Origin: CAYXDR01 sp046498185
GTDB taxonomy: Bacteria; Desulfobacterota; DSM-4660; Desulfatiglandales; Desulfatiglandaceae
NCBI GenBank assembly: GCA_046498185.1
Contig: JAWOBE010000179.1
Location: 1-64,000, forward strand
DNA: 64,000 nucleotides
Reading direction: 5' to 3'
In this document: piece after piece, positions 52,764-61,500 of the stretch
Position numbering within the stretch: the stretch's first letter is position 1
Layout of the letters: each line of letters opens with the position of its first letter
The notes under the pieces: generated by a model
Seen by the model: only the letters and a program-made list of their open reading frames with translations
The model's database searches: none
What the model was told of the DNA's origin: nothing
Made by a program: the position numbers and the translations under genes

Positions 52764-53522
52764 CTATTTTGACGGTAAAAAAGCATCCAGCACCTTTCCC
52801 ACTGCATCGAAAGCCTCACCTCGATTGATCACCCCACCGTCAAAACCCGCATCAAAAACCATTGGATCATTCGGAATCTTTCCAAGTATATCGATGTTCA
52901 TTCCGTTCAATTCTTTATCGAGTTTTTCGGCGACCTGATCGGAAGGCACCTTGTTCAATACCGCATCAACAGCCTTGCCCATTCCGCCTGCCAGCTCTTT
53001 TATCTTTTCGGCTACACGCAAGGACTCGTAGGAAGGCTCCACCACAATAATGACCCTGTCTATTCCCTCGTCGATCCCCCTTCCGAAATGTTCCACTCCG
53101 GCCTCCATATCTACAAACGTGACCATTTCGTTACCGGAGCGGAGTTTTTTCAAAAATTCCCGGCTCAACACACCCATCGGGCAGGCACAACCTTCAAGGG
53201 ACTGTAGGATCTTTCCGATACTGACCAGAGACAATCCGTCTTTTCTTTCTATATAACTGGAAGGAATATCGTCGATCTCTATTTCAGGCTGTTCAAAAAT
53301 ACTGGGCTGCTGCATATTTTTCTTAAGCGCGGATTTTCCTCCGACCATCTCCATTAAGGGGATCGGGGGCTTCTCAAAACCCAGCATCCTGAAAAGGCCG
53401 GAATTTGACTCATCTGAATCCACAACAAGAACTTTGAATCCGCGCTGTCGGGTCAAATTGGCAAGTAGTGTTACAACTGTGCTTTTTCCGCTTCCGCCTT
53501 TTCCACAAACTGATATTTTCAT
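52764..53522 (-). CDS. cooC: CooC/AcsF-type nickel-insertion ATPase
   Basis: 252 residues of the MinD/ParA class. Deviant Walker A is CGKGGSGKSTVVTLLA at the extreme N-terminus, DSDES follows at residue 38, and the CxC motif (GCACPMG) thought to bind nickel at the dimer interface is present. CooC proteins load nickel into carbon monoxide dehydrogenase or CODH/acetyl-CoA synthase. Together with CooT this suggests the organism runs the Wood-Ljungdahl pathway. Preceded by a ferredoxin gene in the same direction. Confidence 0.9.
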   Translation of the reverse strand: MKISVCGKGGSGKSTVVTLLANLTRQRGFKVLVVDSDESNSGLFRMLGFEKPPIPLMEMVGGKSALKKNMQQPSIFEQPEIEIDDIPSSYIERKDGLSLVSIGKILQSLEGCACPMGVLSREFLKKLRSGNEMVTFVDMEAGVEHFGRGIDEGIDRVIIVVEPSYESLRVAEKIKELAGGMGKAVDAVLNKVPSDQVAEKLDKELNGMNIDILGKIPNDPMVFDAGFDGGVINRGEAFDAVGKVLDAFLPSK

Positions 53523-53622
53523 AATTTAACCTCTGCTCATCTGGAAAATACCTTCTCCGTTCAGGTTCATATATTGCGCCGCATTTCCCGCGGCGCAAGG
53601 ACAGCGGAAACTGCAGCGGATT

Positions 53623-53811
53623 TCATACCTCGGTGACGGTGATTGCATCATGTTCACAAACCTCTACACAGCTTTCACAACCAATGCATTCCTCTGCATT
53701 GACAGGTACAGATTTTTCGTCCTGGAGTTCATAAACATCCACAGGGCAAACATCAACGCATTCGCCGCAGCCTACACATTTTTCCTCATCTACTTCCGGT
53801 TTATAACCCAT
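53623..53811 (-). CDS. 2x[4Fe-4S] ferredoxin
   Basis: 62 residues with two complete cluster motifs: CVGCGECVDVCPVDVY and CIGCESCVEVCEHDAI (in the second, Glu takes the place of the usual Pro after the last Cys). AAAGGAGAT precedes the ATG. Classic low-potential electron carrier, placed between UspA and CooC genes in the sigma-54-linked block. Confidence 0.95.
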   Translation of the reverse strand: MGYKPEVDEEKCVGCGECVDVCPVDVYELQDEKSVPVNAEECIGCESCVEVCEHDAITVTEV

Positions 53812-53933
53812 TCGATTATCTCCTTTATAACATAATTGTTAAAATTTCCACATTCTACGCCTGCATCCGCCGAGTCCGGCTCCCCGCCCCCTACAACCGC
53901 TTCTTTACTCTTTACGGGGCCATCAATTTTCAT
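53790..53933 (-). CDS. Possible 47-residue small protein between uspA-like and ferredoxin genes
   Basis: An ATG overlaps the UspA-like stop (ATGA, 53933-53930) and opens a 47-codon frame that ends 22 bases inside the ferredoxin gene. Its sequence begins MKIDGPVKSKEAVVGGGEP and ends IKEIIEWVINRK, a flexible Gly/Glu-rich part and an amphipathic helix. Overlaps at both ends look like translational coupling, which is how functional small genes sit in operons. There is no homology that I recognise and no independent ribosome site beyond the coupling, so this may be chance. Confidence 0.35.
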   Translation of the reverse strand: MKIDGPVKSKEAVVGGGEPDSADAGVECGNFNNYVIKEIIEWVINRK

Positions 53934-54433
53934 TTCAAATTATAATGACATTCAGGCGGGATGCATAAGACAGGCCTCTTTATGAATCTCAGGACTTTTT
54001 CCGTCGTGCTCCCGAAAAAAATCGCCTTCATGTCATCTGAATTCCCTTTGCTTCCCATTATGATCATATCTACGTCGTTCTCAACCGCCTTTTTGTTGAT
54101 CTCGATACAAGGTGCACCTTCGCAGACAATCATTACCACGTCTTTTTCGTCAATCCCTTCGCTGAGGATAAAATCTTTGAGTCTTTTTTTTGAATTGATG
54201 AACACCTTCTTTTTAATATCACCACTCGTGCCTAAATTTTGTTGCACACAATGCTTGATAAAGTCCTGGTCTATAACATGTAGCGCCAGGATTTTCCCCC
54301 CGTTCACATCGATCCAGGATTTCCCCCGCCTTAAAGCCAGCCTCGAACAATGGGAGAAATCGATGGCCACCAACACACCTTTGCGTGTTGTATCCATGTG
54401 TCCGGCAGATCGCGGCTTTCGGTTCATTATCAT
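53930..54433 (-). CDS. Universal stress protein (UspA family)
   Basis: 167 residues; start may be 54433 or the ATG at 54397. UspA fold with VLVAIDFSHCSRLALRRG at the beginning and the ATP-binding-type MIIMGSKGNSDDMKAIFFGSTTEKVLRFIKRPVLCIP at the end (GxxxxGx9GS/T pattern). Such proteins bind ATP or AMP and tune stress metabolism. It lies between two ferredoxin genes in the candidate sigma-54 operon. Confidence 0.92.
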   Translation of the reverse strand: MIMNRKPRSAGHMDTTRKGVLVAIDFSHCSRLALRRGKSWIDVNGGKILALHVIDQDFIKHCVQQNLGTSGDIKKKVFINSKKRLKDFILSEGIDEKDVVMIVCEGAPCIEINKKAVENDVDMIIMGSKGNSDDMKAIFFGSTTEKVLRFIKRPVLCIPPECHYNLK

Positions 54434-54447
54434 GCACCCGGTTTATT

Positions 54448-54741
54448 TTAGACTTTTCGCAGCCTGACAGCTCCCCTGGGACACTGCTCGACACATCTCC
54501 TGCAACCGATGCATCGTTTTTCATCCACTACAGCGATGTCTCCTACCACAATGGCACTTACAGGGCACACTCTTTCGCAAAGCCCGCAGCCTATGCACGA
54601 TTCAGAGTCAACAACCGCAATGTACCCCGGCCTTCCAACGTGCCCCTGGATTTCACGGATGCGCCCCTCAAGCAGATCGAGACGTGCGCCGATCTCTTGT
54701 GCCCTGGCCTTCAGTAGATCCATTTCCGCTCTGGAATTCAT
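54448..54741 (-). CDS. 2x[4Fe-4S] ferredoxin with N-terminal coiled coil
   Basis: 97 residues. Residues 1-35 form a heptad-like helix (DLLKARAQEIGARLDLLEGRIREI); then two cluster motifs CIGCGLCERVCPVSAI and CIGCRRCVEQCPRGAV. The coiled coil suggests dimerisation or docking to a partner. The start overlaps the NifX-like gene by four bases (ATGA). Confidence 0.93.
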   Translation of the reverse strand: MNSRAEMDLLKARAQEIGARLDLLEGRIREIQGHVGRPGYIAVVDSESCIGCGLCERVCPVSAIVVGDIAVVDEKRCIGCRRCVEQCPRGAVRLRKV

Positions 54742-55100
54742 AAGATATCCGCTGCGCCTCCCCCCGCTTCACACCCCGGCATTCGGAGGTCTTTTCTATA
54801 AACATCTCCTGCCAAAAAAGCCTCAAGCACTTCTTCGACAGGCCCTGCGACGAATGGCACAATTCTTATTCTACGCGCTTCGATCAGACTTGCAAAAAAA
54901 TCCGATATTCCTCCGCAGATCAAAATGTTGACGCCAAGTTCAGCAAGCCTTGCCACGCGTGAAAAAGCCAGCCCTTTCTCGATCGGCTCGAAATGTTTCC
55001 TGACTTTACCGCTTTTTTCAATATCCGCAATAAGCAGCATGCCCGCGGAATCGAAAAGGGGCGATATACGGTTTTCCCAGACAGTCAAAGCCACCTTCAT
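54738..55100 (-). CDS. NifX/NafY-type dinitrogenase-cofactor-like protein
   Basis: 120 residues, the MTH1175/NifX fold: MKVALTVWENRISPLFDSAG, LAFSRVARLAELGVNILICGGISDFFASLIEARRIRIVPFVAGP. Such proteins bind iron-sulfur or molybdenum-iron precursors, and stand-alone forms in anaerobes often accompany ferredoxins and MinD-like ATPases. No nitrogenase gene is in the window. It is first in a block (ferredoxin, UspA, ferredoxin, CooC) preceded by a candidate sigma-54 promoter. Confidence 0.88.
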   Translation of the reverse strand: MKVALTVWENRISPLFDSAGMLLIADIEKSGKVRKHFEPIEKGLAFSRVARLAELGVNILICGGISDFFASLIEARRIRIVPFVAGPVEEVLEAFLAGDVYRKDLRMPGCEAGGGAADIL

Positions 55101-55128
55101 CCAAGAAATCCTCCATACTATAATTTAT

Positions 55129-55144
55129 AGCAAAAAGCATGCCT
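55129..55144 (-). promoter_or_regulatory. Candidate sigma-54 promoter for the NifX/ferredoxin block
   Basis: Minus strand AGGCATGCTTTTTGCT: GG (55143-55142) and GC (55131-55130) are exactly 12 bases apart start to start, with the -24 GGCA and -12 TTGCT elements recognisable. Predicted start lies about 18 bases before the NifX ATG at 55100, with GGAGG in between. The gene for a sigma-54 activator lies directly upstream. Confidence 0.55.
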
Positions 55145-55277
55145 AAGTTAGCGTTGAATCTGCTTATCAGTTTAATGATGTATTTTTGAGTTGTTACAAC
55201 CGGAAAGCATGAAGGGAAAGAAGTCATATAGTCTTATATATGCAACTCTATATGCTCCTACAGTCTCTGTTATGAGA

Positions 55278-56678
55278 CTATTCTTTAACTGTCGCCCTAT
55301 ATCGTCCGTCCTTTTCAGGGAGCTTTATCCCAAGCCTGTTGATTTTTCGATACAGGGTACTCTTATGAATTCCTAACTCACGGCTGGTGGCAAACCGATT
55401 GTAGCGATTGCGTTTCAGGGCATCCAGAATCACACGGGCTTCAGCTGTTTGCAGTGCGGTTGTTATGTTTGTTTCTGCAGGCCGCGAAGAAACAGCCGTG
55501 GAAAGATAATCCGGTAGACAGCGAACCTCAATACGGCCTTCGGGGCACAGCACGAAAGCATGTTCGATGATATTCTCGAGTTCCCTGATATTTCCGGGAT
55601 AATTATGGAACATCAACAGCGAAACAGCTTCCTGGCTTATTCCTTCAACGGCTGTGCCTCGCAGCCGATTCAACTTATCTATAAAATATTTGACCAGCAT
55701 CGGAATATCTTCCTTCCGTTTACGCAATGGAGGAAGATCCAGGCACACTACATTTATTCGATAAAAAAGATCCTGCCTGAACCCTCCGGTTTTCACAAGT
55801 TCAGAAAGGTCTTTGTTTGTAGCGGCAATTATTCGCACATCGGCTTCAACGGACACTGTCCCTCCGAGAGGCTGATATGTCTTTTCTTGAAGTACTCTCA
55901 ATAGACGTGCCTGAAAAGCCCCACTCAGGTCACCGATTTCGTCGAGCAGAATAGTACCCCCTTCGGCAAGTGCGAAATGCCCGGGTTTATCCTTAGCGGC
56001 ATCCGTGAAGGCCCCGGCCTTATATCCGAAAAGTTCAGATTCCAGCAATGTGTCCGGTAGCGCTCCACAATTGATAGCGACAAAAGGCTTATCGCGTCTC
56101 CGGCTCAGGTCGTGAATCGCCCTGGACATAAGTTCTTTGCCTGTTCCTGTTTCACCCTGAACCAAAACCGTGCTGTCGCTTCCCGCCACCTGCGGCAGAA
56201 TACGAAAGATCCCGGCCATTGAAGAACTTCTGCTGACCATGTCTCCCAGTTGGTAGCGCCCTTCCAATTCTTTTCGCAATTCTTCAAGCTGGCTTATGTC
56301 CCGGAATGTTTCAACCCCGCCCAGCACCTTTCCCTTCTCATCTTTAAGCAATGAGGTGCATACCGTCACCGGAATCCGGCGCTTTCGGCTATCCACGATA
56401 TACGTAGAAGTGTCCACCAAAGTTCTGCCTAGTTTCATCGTGCGCCGAAGCGCACAATCCGATTCGCACATATTAGAACGAAAAACCTCCCAACAGTGTT
56501 TACCCAGTGCCTTTTCCCGAGCAATTCCAGTAATTTTCTCCGCTGCGCCGTTGAATGAAGTCACGCGCCACTCATGATCCACGGTGAAAACCCCGTCTGA
56601 TATACTTTCAAGGATTATTTCCGTTACATGCGAAGGAATTCTATATCGATTGTTTCCCAGGTTCATCAATTTCATCAC
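55278..56678 (-). CDS. PAS-domain sigma-54-dependent transcriptional activator
   Basis: 466 residues. PAS sensor at about 15-125 (ILESISDGVFTVDHEWRVTSFNGAAEKITG, with CESDC-type cysteines nearby), AAA+ domain at about 145-375 (Walker A GETGTGKE; sigma-54-contact loop GAFTDA in place of GAFTGA; Walker B GGTILLDEIGDL), and a Fis-type helix-turn-helix at the end (NRFATSRELGIHKSTLYRKINRLG). A heme- or redox-type signal for the PAS is possible given the cysteines, but unproven. Located between two candidate sigma-54 promoters that point outwards, so it probably activates both. Confidence 0.95.
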   Translation of the reverse strand: MMKLMNLGNNRYRIPSHVTEIILESISDGVFTVDHEWRVTSFNGAAEKITGIAREKALGKHCWEVFRSNMCESDCALRRTMKLGRTLVDTSTYIVDSRKRRIPVTVCTSLLKDEKGKVLGGVETFRDISQLEELRKELEGRYQLGDMVSRSSSMAGIFRILPQVAGSDSTVLVQGETGTGKELMSRAIHDLSRRRDKPFVAINCGALPDTLLESELFGYKAGAFTDAAKDKPGHFALAEGGTILLDEIGDLSGAFQARLLRVLQEKTYQPLGGTVSVEADVRIIAATNKDLSELVKTGGFRQDLFYRINVVCLDLPPLRKRKEDIPMLVKYFIDKLNRLRGTAVEGISQEAVSLLMFHNYPGNIRELENIIEHAFVLCPEGRIEVRCLPDYLSTAVSSRPAETNITTALQTAEARVILDALKRNRYNRFATSRELGIHKSTLYRKINRLGIKLPEKDGRYRATVKE

Positions 56679-56935
56679 CGTTATCGACCTCGGATGGGCC
56701 TCTTCCGAAAGCGAACACCACCTTCATTCGGCACCGTCATAATAATCATCCCTGCCCCCAGGGACACGACCTCAGAGTCGTTACTTGACCTGGTTTTCCG
56801 GCAATTCCATTTCAACCGGTCGGGATTATTTTAAAAATTTAGCATTTCCAGATGAACCCGGCAAGTACCAGCCGTCATTTGGAAAGCACAAAAGTATTGA
56901 TGACAAAGGATACAACAACTGTTGCAAATGGCTAC

Positions 56936-56950
56936 GCATGTCAAACATGC
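56936..56950. promoter_or_regulatory. Candidate activator-binding palindrome
   Basis: GCATGT-CAA-ACATGC is a perfect 6-bp inverted repeat, about 170 bases upstream of the sigma-54 promoter at 57117, a typical distance for an enhancer site. The 560-base region 56679-57241 contains no recognisable gene besides this and the promoter. Confidence 0.45.
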
Positions 56951-57116
56951 TGATATCACTAGTATTAAAGATAAAAGGCAATTGAAAATCCCTCCGGACT
57001 GTAGCCGATTTAATCGATCGCCCGATTTTTTCCTTCAAAATAAATATCAGGGCCGGATGTTAAAATACGTTTCTTTTCAGTTACCTGGATATGGGCCGGC
57101 CCCTTGGGGAACATCA

Positions 57117-57132
57117 TGGCATCAAGGTTGCA
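57117..57132 (+). promoter_or_regulatory. Sigma-54 promoter of the hdr operon
   Basis: TGGCAT-CAAGG-TTGCA, with GG at 57118-57119 and GC at 57130-57131, the canonical 12-base register. It matches the -24/-12 consensus except for one base. It leaves a leader of about 100 bases before the first gene at 57242. Confidence 0.75.
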
Positions 57133-57241
57133 TTGTTAAAGTATACCCAATGACCCGGGGATGGCTTTGGGTCGAAACGACCGAGCCGCGAATCTCGTTG
57201 CGGAGGTTTTAATAGTGATCACTGCCTTCGGAGGAACAGCC

Positions 57242-58549
57242 ATGATACTTGAAAGAAAAACCAGCCGAACTGAAAGTAGAGGTATGGCGGGCTTGAATGT
57301 CATTGAGAAGCAGTGTGTCTGGATGAAAGCCGGTATCATCAACTTTCGAATTTGTGAAAAGAACTATGACTGCTTCCATTGTCCCTTCGATAGAGCCATG
57401 AGGGTCGCCATGGAGGCCCAGAATCCCCTGACCGGCACCAAACGGCCGCCCTCGTGGGCCCAAAAAATGCGAAAGACGTATTCCGGCGCTGAAAAGCCCT
57501 GCGTATATTATTTGAACGGCCGGGTCGGCCCTCCCGGAACCTGTCCCCGTGATTACCACTGTGAGGACTGCCCACTGGAAATCGAACTCGGCTATAAGTC
57601 CGTGCAAAGGTCCATCGAGGCGGCCCGGTACTCTGCAGAATTGGATAAATCACATCGGGTAACCGGGTTTCAGGTCGTCGAAAATGAATGCGTATGGATG
57701 AAAGCCGGTATCGTGAGCTTCCGCCTCTGTGATAATAACTACGATTGCTACAATTGTGAATTCGACCGCAGCATGCGTCACGCAATGGAAGAAAAAAAAA
57801 CCGCAGAAGTCCAGTCTTCTGAAGAAACGGCCGGGACACCGAAAATTGGTGTTGCGGCTCATCCATGCATTTACCACCTGAGTGGAAAAAGCGACGCACC
57901 GATAGAATGCAGCAGGGCCTATGAGTGTTATCGTTGCCCGGTTCACAGAACTTTGTCGAAAGGCATCGAAGTTAAGCCGGCACCGATGAAACGGCCCGCT
58001 TATAAGACAGTGTCCGGCTTCGAAGTGGCCGACGGTTACTATTACCATTTCGGGCATACATGGGTTCACGTCATACATGGGGAATGCGTCCGGGTTGGGT
58101 TAGACGAATTTGTTGACAAAATTTTCGGCGCCCCGGACATCCTGGATCTTCCTCTGCCCGGCGCCCTTATCAAGCAGGCAAAGATCGGCTGTGTGCTGAT
58201 GCGGGATGACCAGCGTGCGCCTGTTCTCTCGCCGCTTACAGGCAGGGTGTTGGCCGTGAACGACAAAGCCGTAAGAAAACCTGAAATTGTTCATGAAGAT
58301 CCGTATCACGAGGGCTGGCTGTTTCAATTGGAACCTTCTTTCTTAAAACTTGAGACGCAGGGTCTTTATACGGGTCAACATACTTTCGAATGGATGGAAA
58401 GAGAAAACCAACTGCTTCTTAAATTGCTCGGGCCATCCTATGAAAAATTGGCTGCAACCGGAGGAAAAATCGTTCCGGATCTTATCGGGGGTCTTCCCGA
58501 AATAGGCTGGGATGCACTGGTTGCGACCTTTTTGAGAACCAAAGCGTGA
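57242..58549 (+). CDS. Four-repeat cysteine-rich protein with C-terminal GcvH-like domain
   Basis: 435 residues from the ATG at 57242 (GGAGGA upstream; the 27-codon upstream extension is not supported). Residues 1-255 hold four repeats in an A-B-A-B order. Type A: CVWMKAGIINFRICEKNYDC then HC; type B: PCVYYLNG then a CP or CS, a second Cys five residues on, and CP. Each repeat ends C-x5-C-x2-C with one more Cys at its start, so each could hold a metal cluster. Residues about 258-435 resemble glycine-cleavage H protein (HFGHTWVHV, VLSPLTGRVLAVNDKAV, EDPYHEGWLFQLEPS), but the lipoyl lysine position is Asp or Gln (DDQRAPVLSP). First gene of the hdr operon. Confidence 0.85.
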   Translation: MILERKTSRTESRGMAGLNVIEKQCVWMKAGIINFRICEKNYDCFHCPFDRAMRVAMEAQNPLTGTKRPPSWAQKMRKTYSGAEKPCVYYLNGRVGPPGTCPRDYHCEDCPLEIELGYKSVQRSIEAARYSAELDKSHRVTGFQVVENECVWMKAGIVSFRLCDNNYDCYNCEFDRSMRHAMEEKKTAEVQSSEETAGTPKIGVAAHPCIYHLSGKSDAPIECSRAYECYRCPVHRTLSKGIEVKPAPMKRPAYKTVSGFEVADGYYYHFGHTWVHVIHGECVRVGLDEFVDKIFGAPDILDLPLPGALIKQAKIGCVLMRDDQRAPVLSPLTGRVLAVNDKAVRKPEIVHEDPYHEGWLFQLEPSFLKLETQGLYTGQHTFEWMERENQLLLKLLGPSYEKLAATGGKIVPDLIGGLPEIGWDALVATFLRTKA

Positions 58550-58573
58550 TAAATGTGAATGAAGGAGTTTCCC

Positions 58574-61500
58574 ATGAGTGATCAAACCCTCGGATCGGTG
58601 ATGGTTATCGGCGGTGGTATTTCCGGCATTCAGGCTTCGCTGGATCTTGCCGAGTCGGGTTATTATGTCCACCTTGTGGAAAAACAACCTGCGATCGGCG
58701 GTGTCATGAGTGCGCTCGACAAGACATTCCCCACCAATGAATGTGCGATGTGAATACTTTCACCTAAACTGGTCGAGGTCGGCCGGCATTTGAACATCGA
58801 GTTGCATACCCTTACCCAAGTAGAAAGCCTGGAGGGCGAAGCAGGAGCATTTACCGCAACGCTGCGGGAAAAACCCCGTTATGTGGATGTCGACAAATGC
58901 ATCGCTTGCGGACTGTGTGCTGAAAAGTGCCCTAAAAAGGTGGATGACGTTTTCAATGAGCACCTGAACAAACGAAAAGCCATTTATGTGGAATATCCAC
59001 AGGCAGTTCCACTCAAATATGCGATCGATGCTGAAAACTGCATCTATTTTCAAAAAGGCAAATGCCGGGCATGTGAAAAATTCTGTCCGGCCGGGGCCAT
59101 TGATTTCACCCAGCGTGAACGCACGTTTACACTGGATGTGGGTTCGGTGGTGCTCTCATCGGGCGCAGAGCCTGCAGATCCATCCAGCCTCGTTTTTTAC
59201 GGCCACGGCCGATTTCCAAATGTAATCACAGCCATGCAGATGGAACGAATACTTAACGCAACCGGTCCTTACCAGGGGAGGCTCATCCGTCCCTCCGACG
59301 GTAGGGAGCCGGAGCGCATCGCATGGATACAATGCGTCGGTTCCCGGGATACGCATACCCCGGGGTCTACCGGTTATTGCTCCGGCGTTTGCTGCATGTA
59401 TGCGGTGAAGGAAGCCACAATCGCCAAAGAGCATGCCGGCAAAAACCTTGATGCGGCCATTTTCTTCATGGACATGCGGACCCACGGCAAAGGTTTTGAG
59501 CGCTATTATCGACGGGCTGAAGATGACCTGGGAGTCCGCTTCATCCGCTCCCGCGTACATTCCGTCGTTCCCGCGGCCGATGGGTCGGATGACCTCAAAG
59601 TCGGCTACGTGGATGAAGCGGGCAATGCCATGGAAGAGCAGTTCCAGATGGTGGTTCTTTCTCACGGTCTCAAAGCCCCCCGGGAGATGCAGGCTTTAGC
59701 GGAAAGGCTTGATATCTCGATGAACACCGATGGTTTCATAGAAACCAGCAGCCTTAAACCGGTCGAAACATCGAGGCATGGGGTTTTTGTATGCGGCTGC
59801 GGCGCCAATCCAGTCGATATCCCCCAATCTGTGATGGAAGCATCCGCGGCCGCTTCGGCGTCCGCATCCCTTCTGTCCAAATCCAGGAACACCTTGACTC
59901 GTCACAAGGAATATCCTCCTGAAACAAGTATCCAACCTGAAAAGATGCGAATAGGCGTTTTTGTCTGTCATTGCGGAATAAACATCGGTGGCGTCGTCGA
60001 TGTACCTGCGGTTCGGGACTACGCCCGTGAACTGCCGGGCGTCGTTTATGCCGGCGACAACCTTTTTTCCTGCAGCCAGGACACCCAACAGGCGATTCGC
60101 GATGCCATAGCAGAGCACAATTTGAATCGGGTGGTGATTGCGGCATGTACTCCCAGGACCCACGAACCGCTGTTTCAAGAAACCATACGCGAAGCAGGTT
60201 TAAATCCATATCTGCTTGAATTCGCGAACATACGCGATCAAGACTCATGGGTTCACCAATCCCAACCCGAGGAAGCCACAATAAAGGCTATGGATTTGGT
60301 CCGGATGGCGGTATCCAAGGTAGCGCTGTCGGAACCCGTCGATCGGTTGAAGCTGCCGGTCAATCCTTCGGCCCTTGTTGTCGGCGGGGGTCTTGCAGGC
60401 ATGACAGCAGCGGTCCAGCTTGCTGACCAGGGCTTCCAGGTGTACATAATCGAAAAGACAGGCGTCCTGGGCGGGAATGCGACCAGCATCAAAACCACCT
60501 GGGACGGAGGAGATGTCCAGGGCTACATGAAGGACCTGACAAAACGGATTGAAACGAACTCTCTCATAGAAGTCTTGCTGAAAAGCCGGATCGAATCTGT
60601 TTCAGGGTTCATCGGAAACTTTAAAACGGTTGTAAACACCGGTCAAGACCAACGCGAAGTCAGCCATGGTGCCGTCATCCTGGCAACGGGCGGAGATTAT
60701 TACAGGCCTGAAGAATATCTCTATGCTACCGACGACAAGGTGACCTGTTGGCATGAGCTGGAAGATCTTTTTGAAAGGGAGCCCGAGCGGCTGGAAGACG
60801 CAGAATCCGTGGCATTTATACAGTGTGTGGGTTCCCGGGAACCGGATCGCCAGTACTGCTCACGCATCTGTTGCACATCTTCGCTTTTGCAGGCGATAGA
60901 CTTAAAAACAAAAAAACCTCAACTGGACGTCTATATTCTGTACCGGGACATAAGAAGCTACGGACTCAGAGAGGAGCTCTACCGGAAAGCGAGAGAAATC
61001 GGCGTGACGTTTTTCCGGTACACCCTCGATGAAAAGCCCCGGGTGGAAACGGGGGACAACGGCCGGCTTACAATTACCGTAAAGGACCATGTCCTGGGCT
61101 CTCCGGTAAGTTTTCAAGTAGATTATTTAAATCTTTTCACTGCGTTGGTTCCGCAGGGGGAAAATGAAATATCGAGGCTTTTCAAGGTACCGGTCAACGA
61201 AGACGGCTTCCTGCTCGAAGCTCATATGAAACTCAGGCCTGTTGATTTCTCGACTGATGGTGTTTTCCTATGCGGACTTGCGCATTACCCAAAACCGATC
61301 GAAGAATCCATCGCACAGGCGCAGGCTGCAGCCGCCCGTGCCGCCGGGGTGCTCACTCGGAAATTCATCGAGGTTGAACCTATCGTCTCGGTCATTGATC
61401 AGGAAAAATGCATCGGGTGTGGTTTCTGCGAGGCTTCTTGTCCCTACGGGGCTGCACAGCTCGTCAAAGTGGAAGGCAAGGGATTCAGAGCCGAAAGCAA

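Noticed and set aside
57150..57212. Possible 20-codon leader peptide between the sigma-54 promoter and the first hdr gene
   Set aside because: It begins only a few bases after the predicted transcription start, has no ribosome site and no attenuator-type terminator follows.
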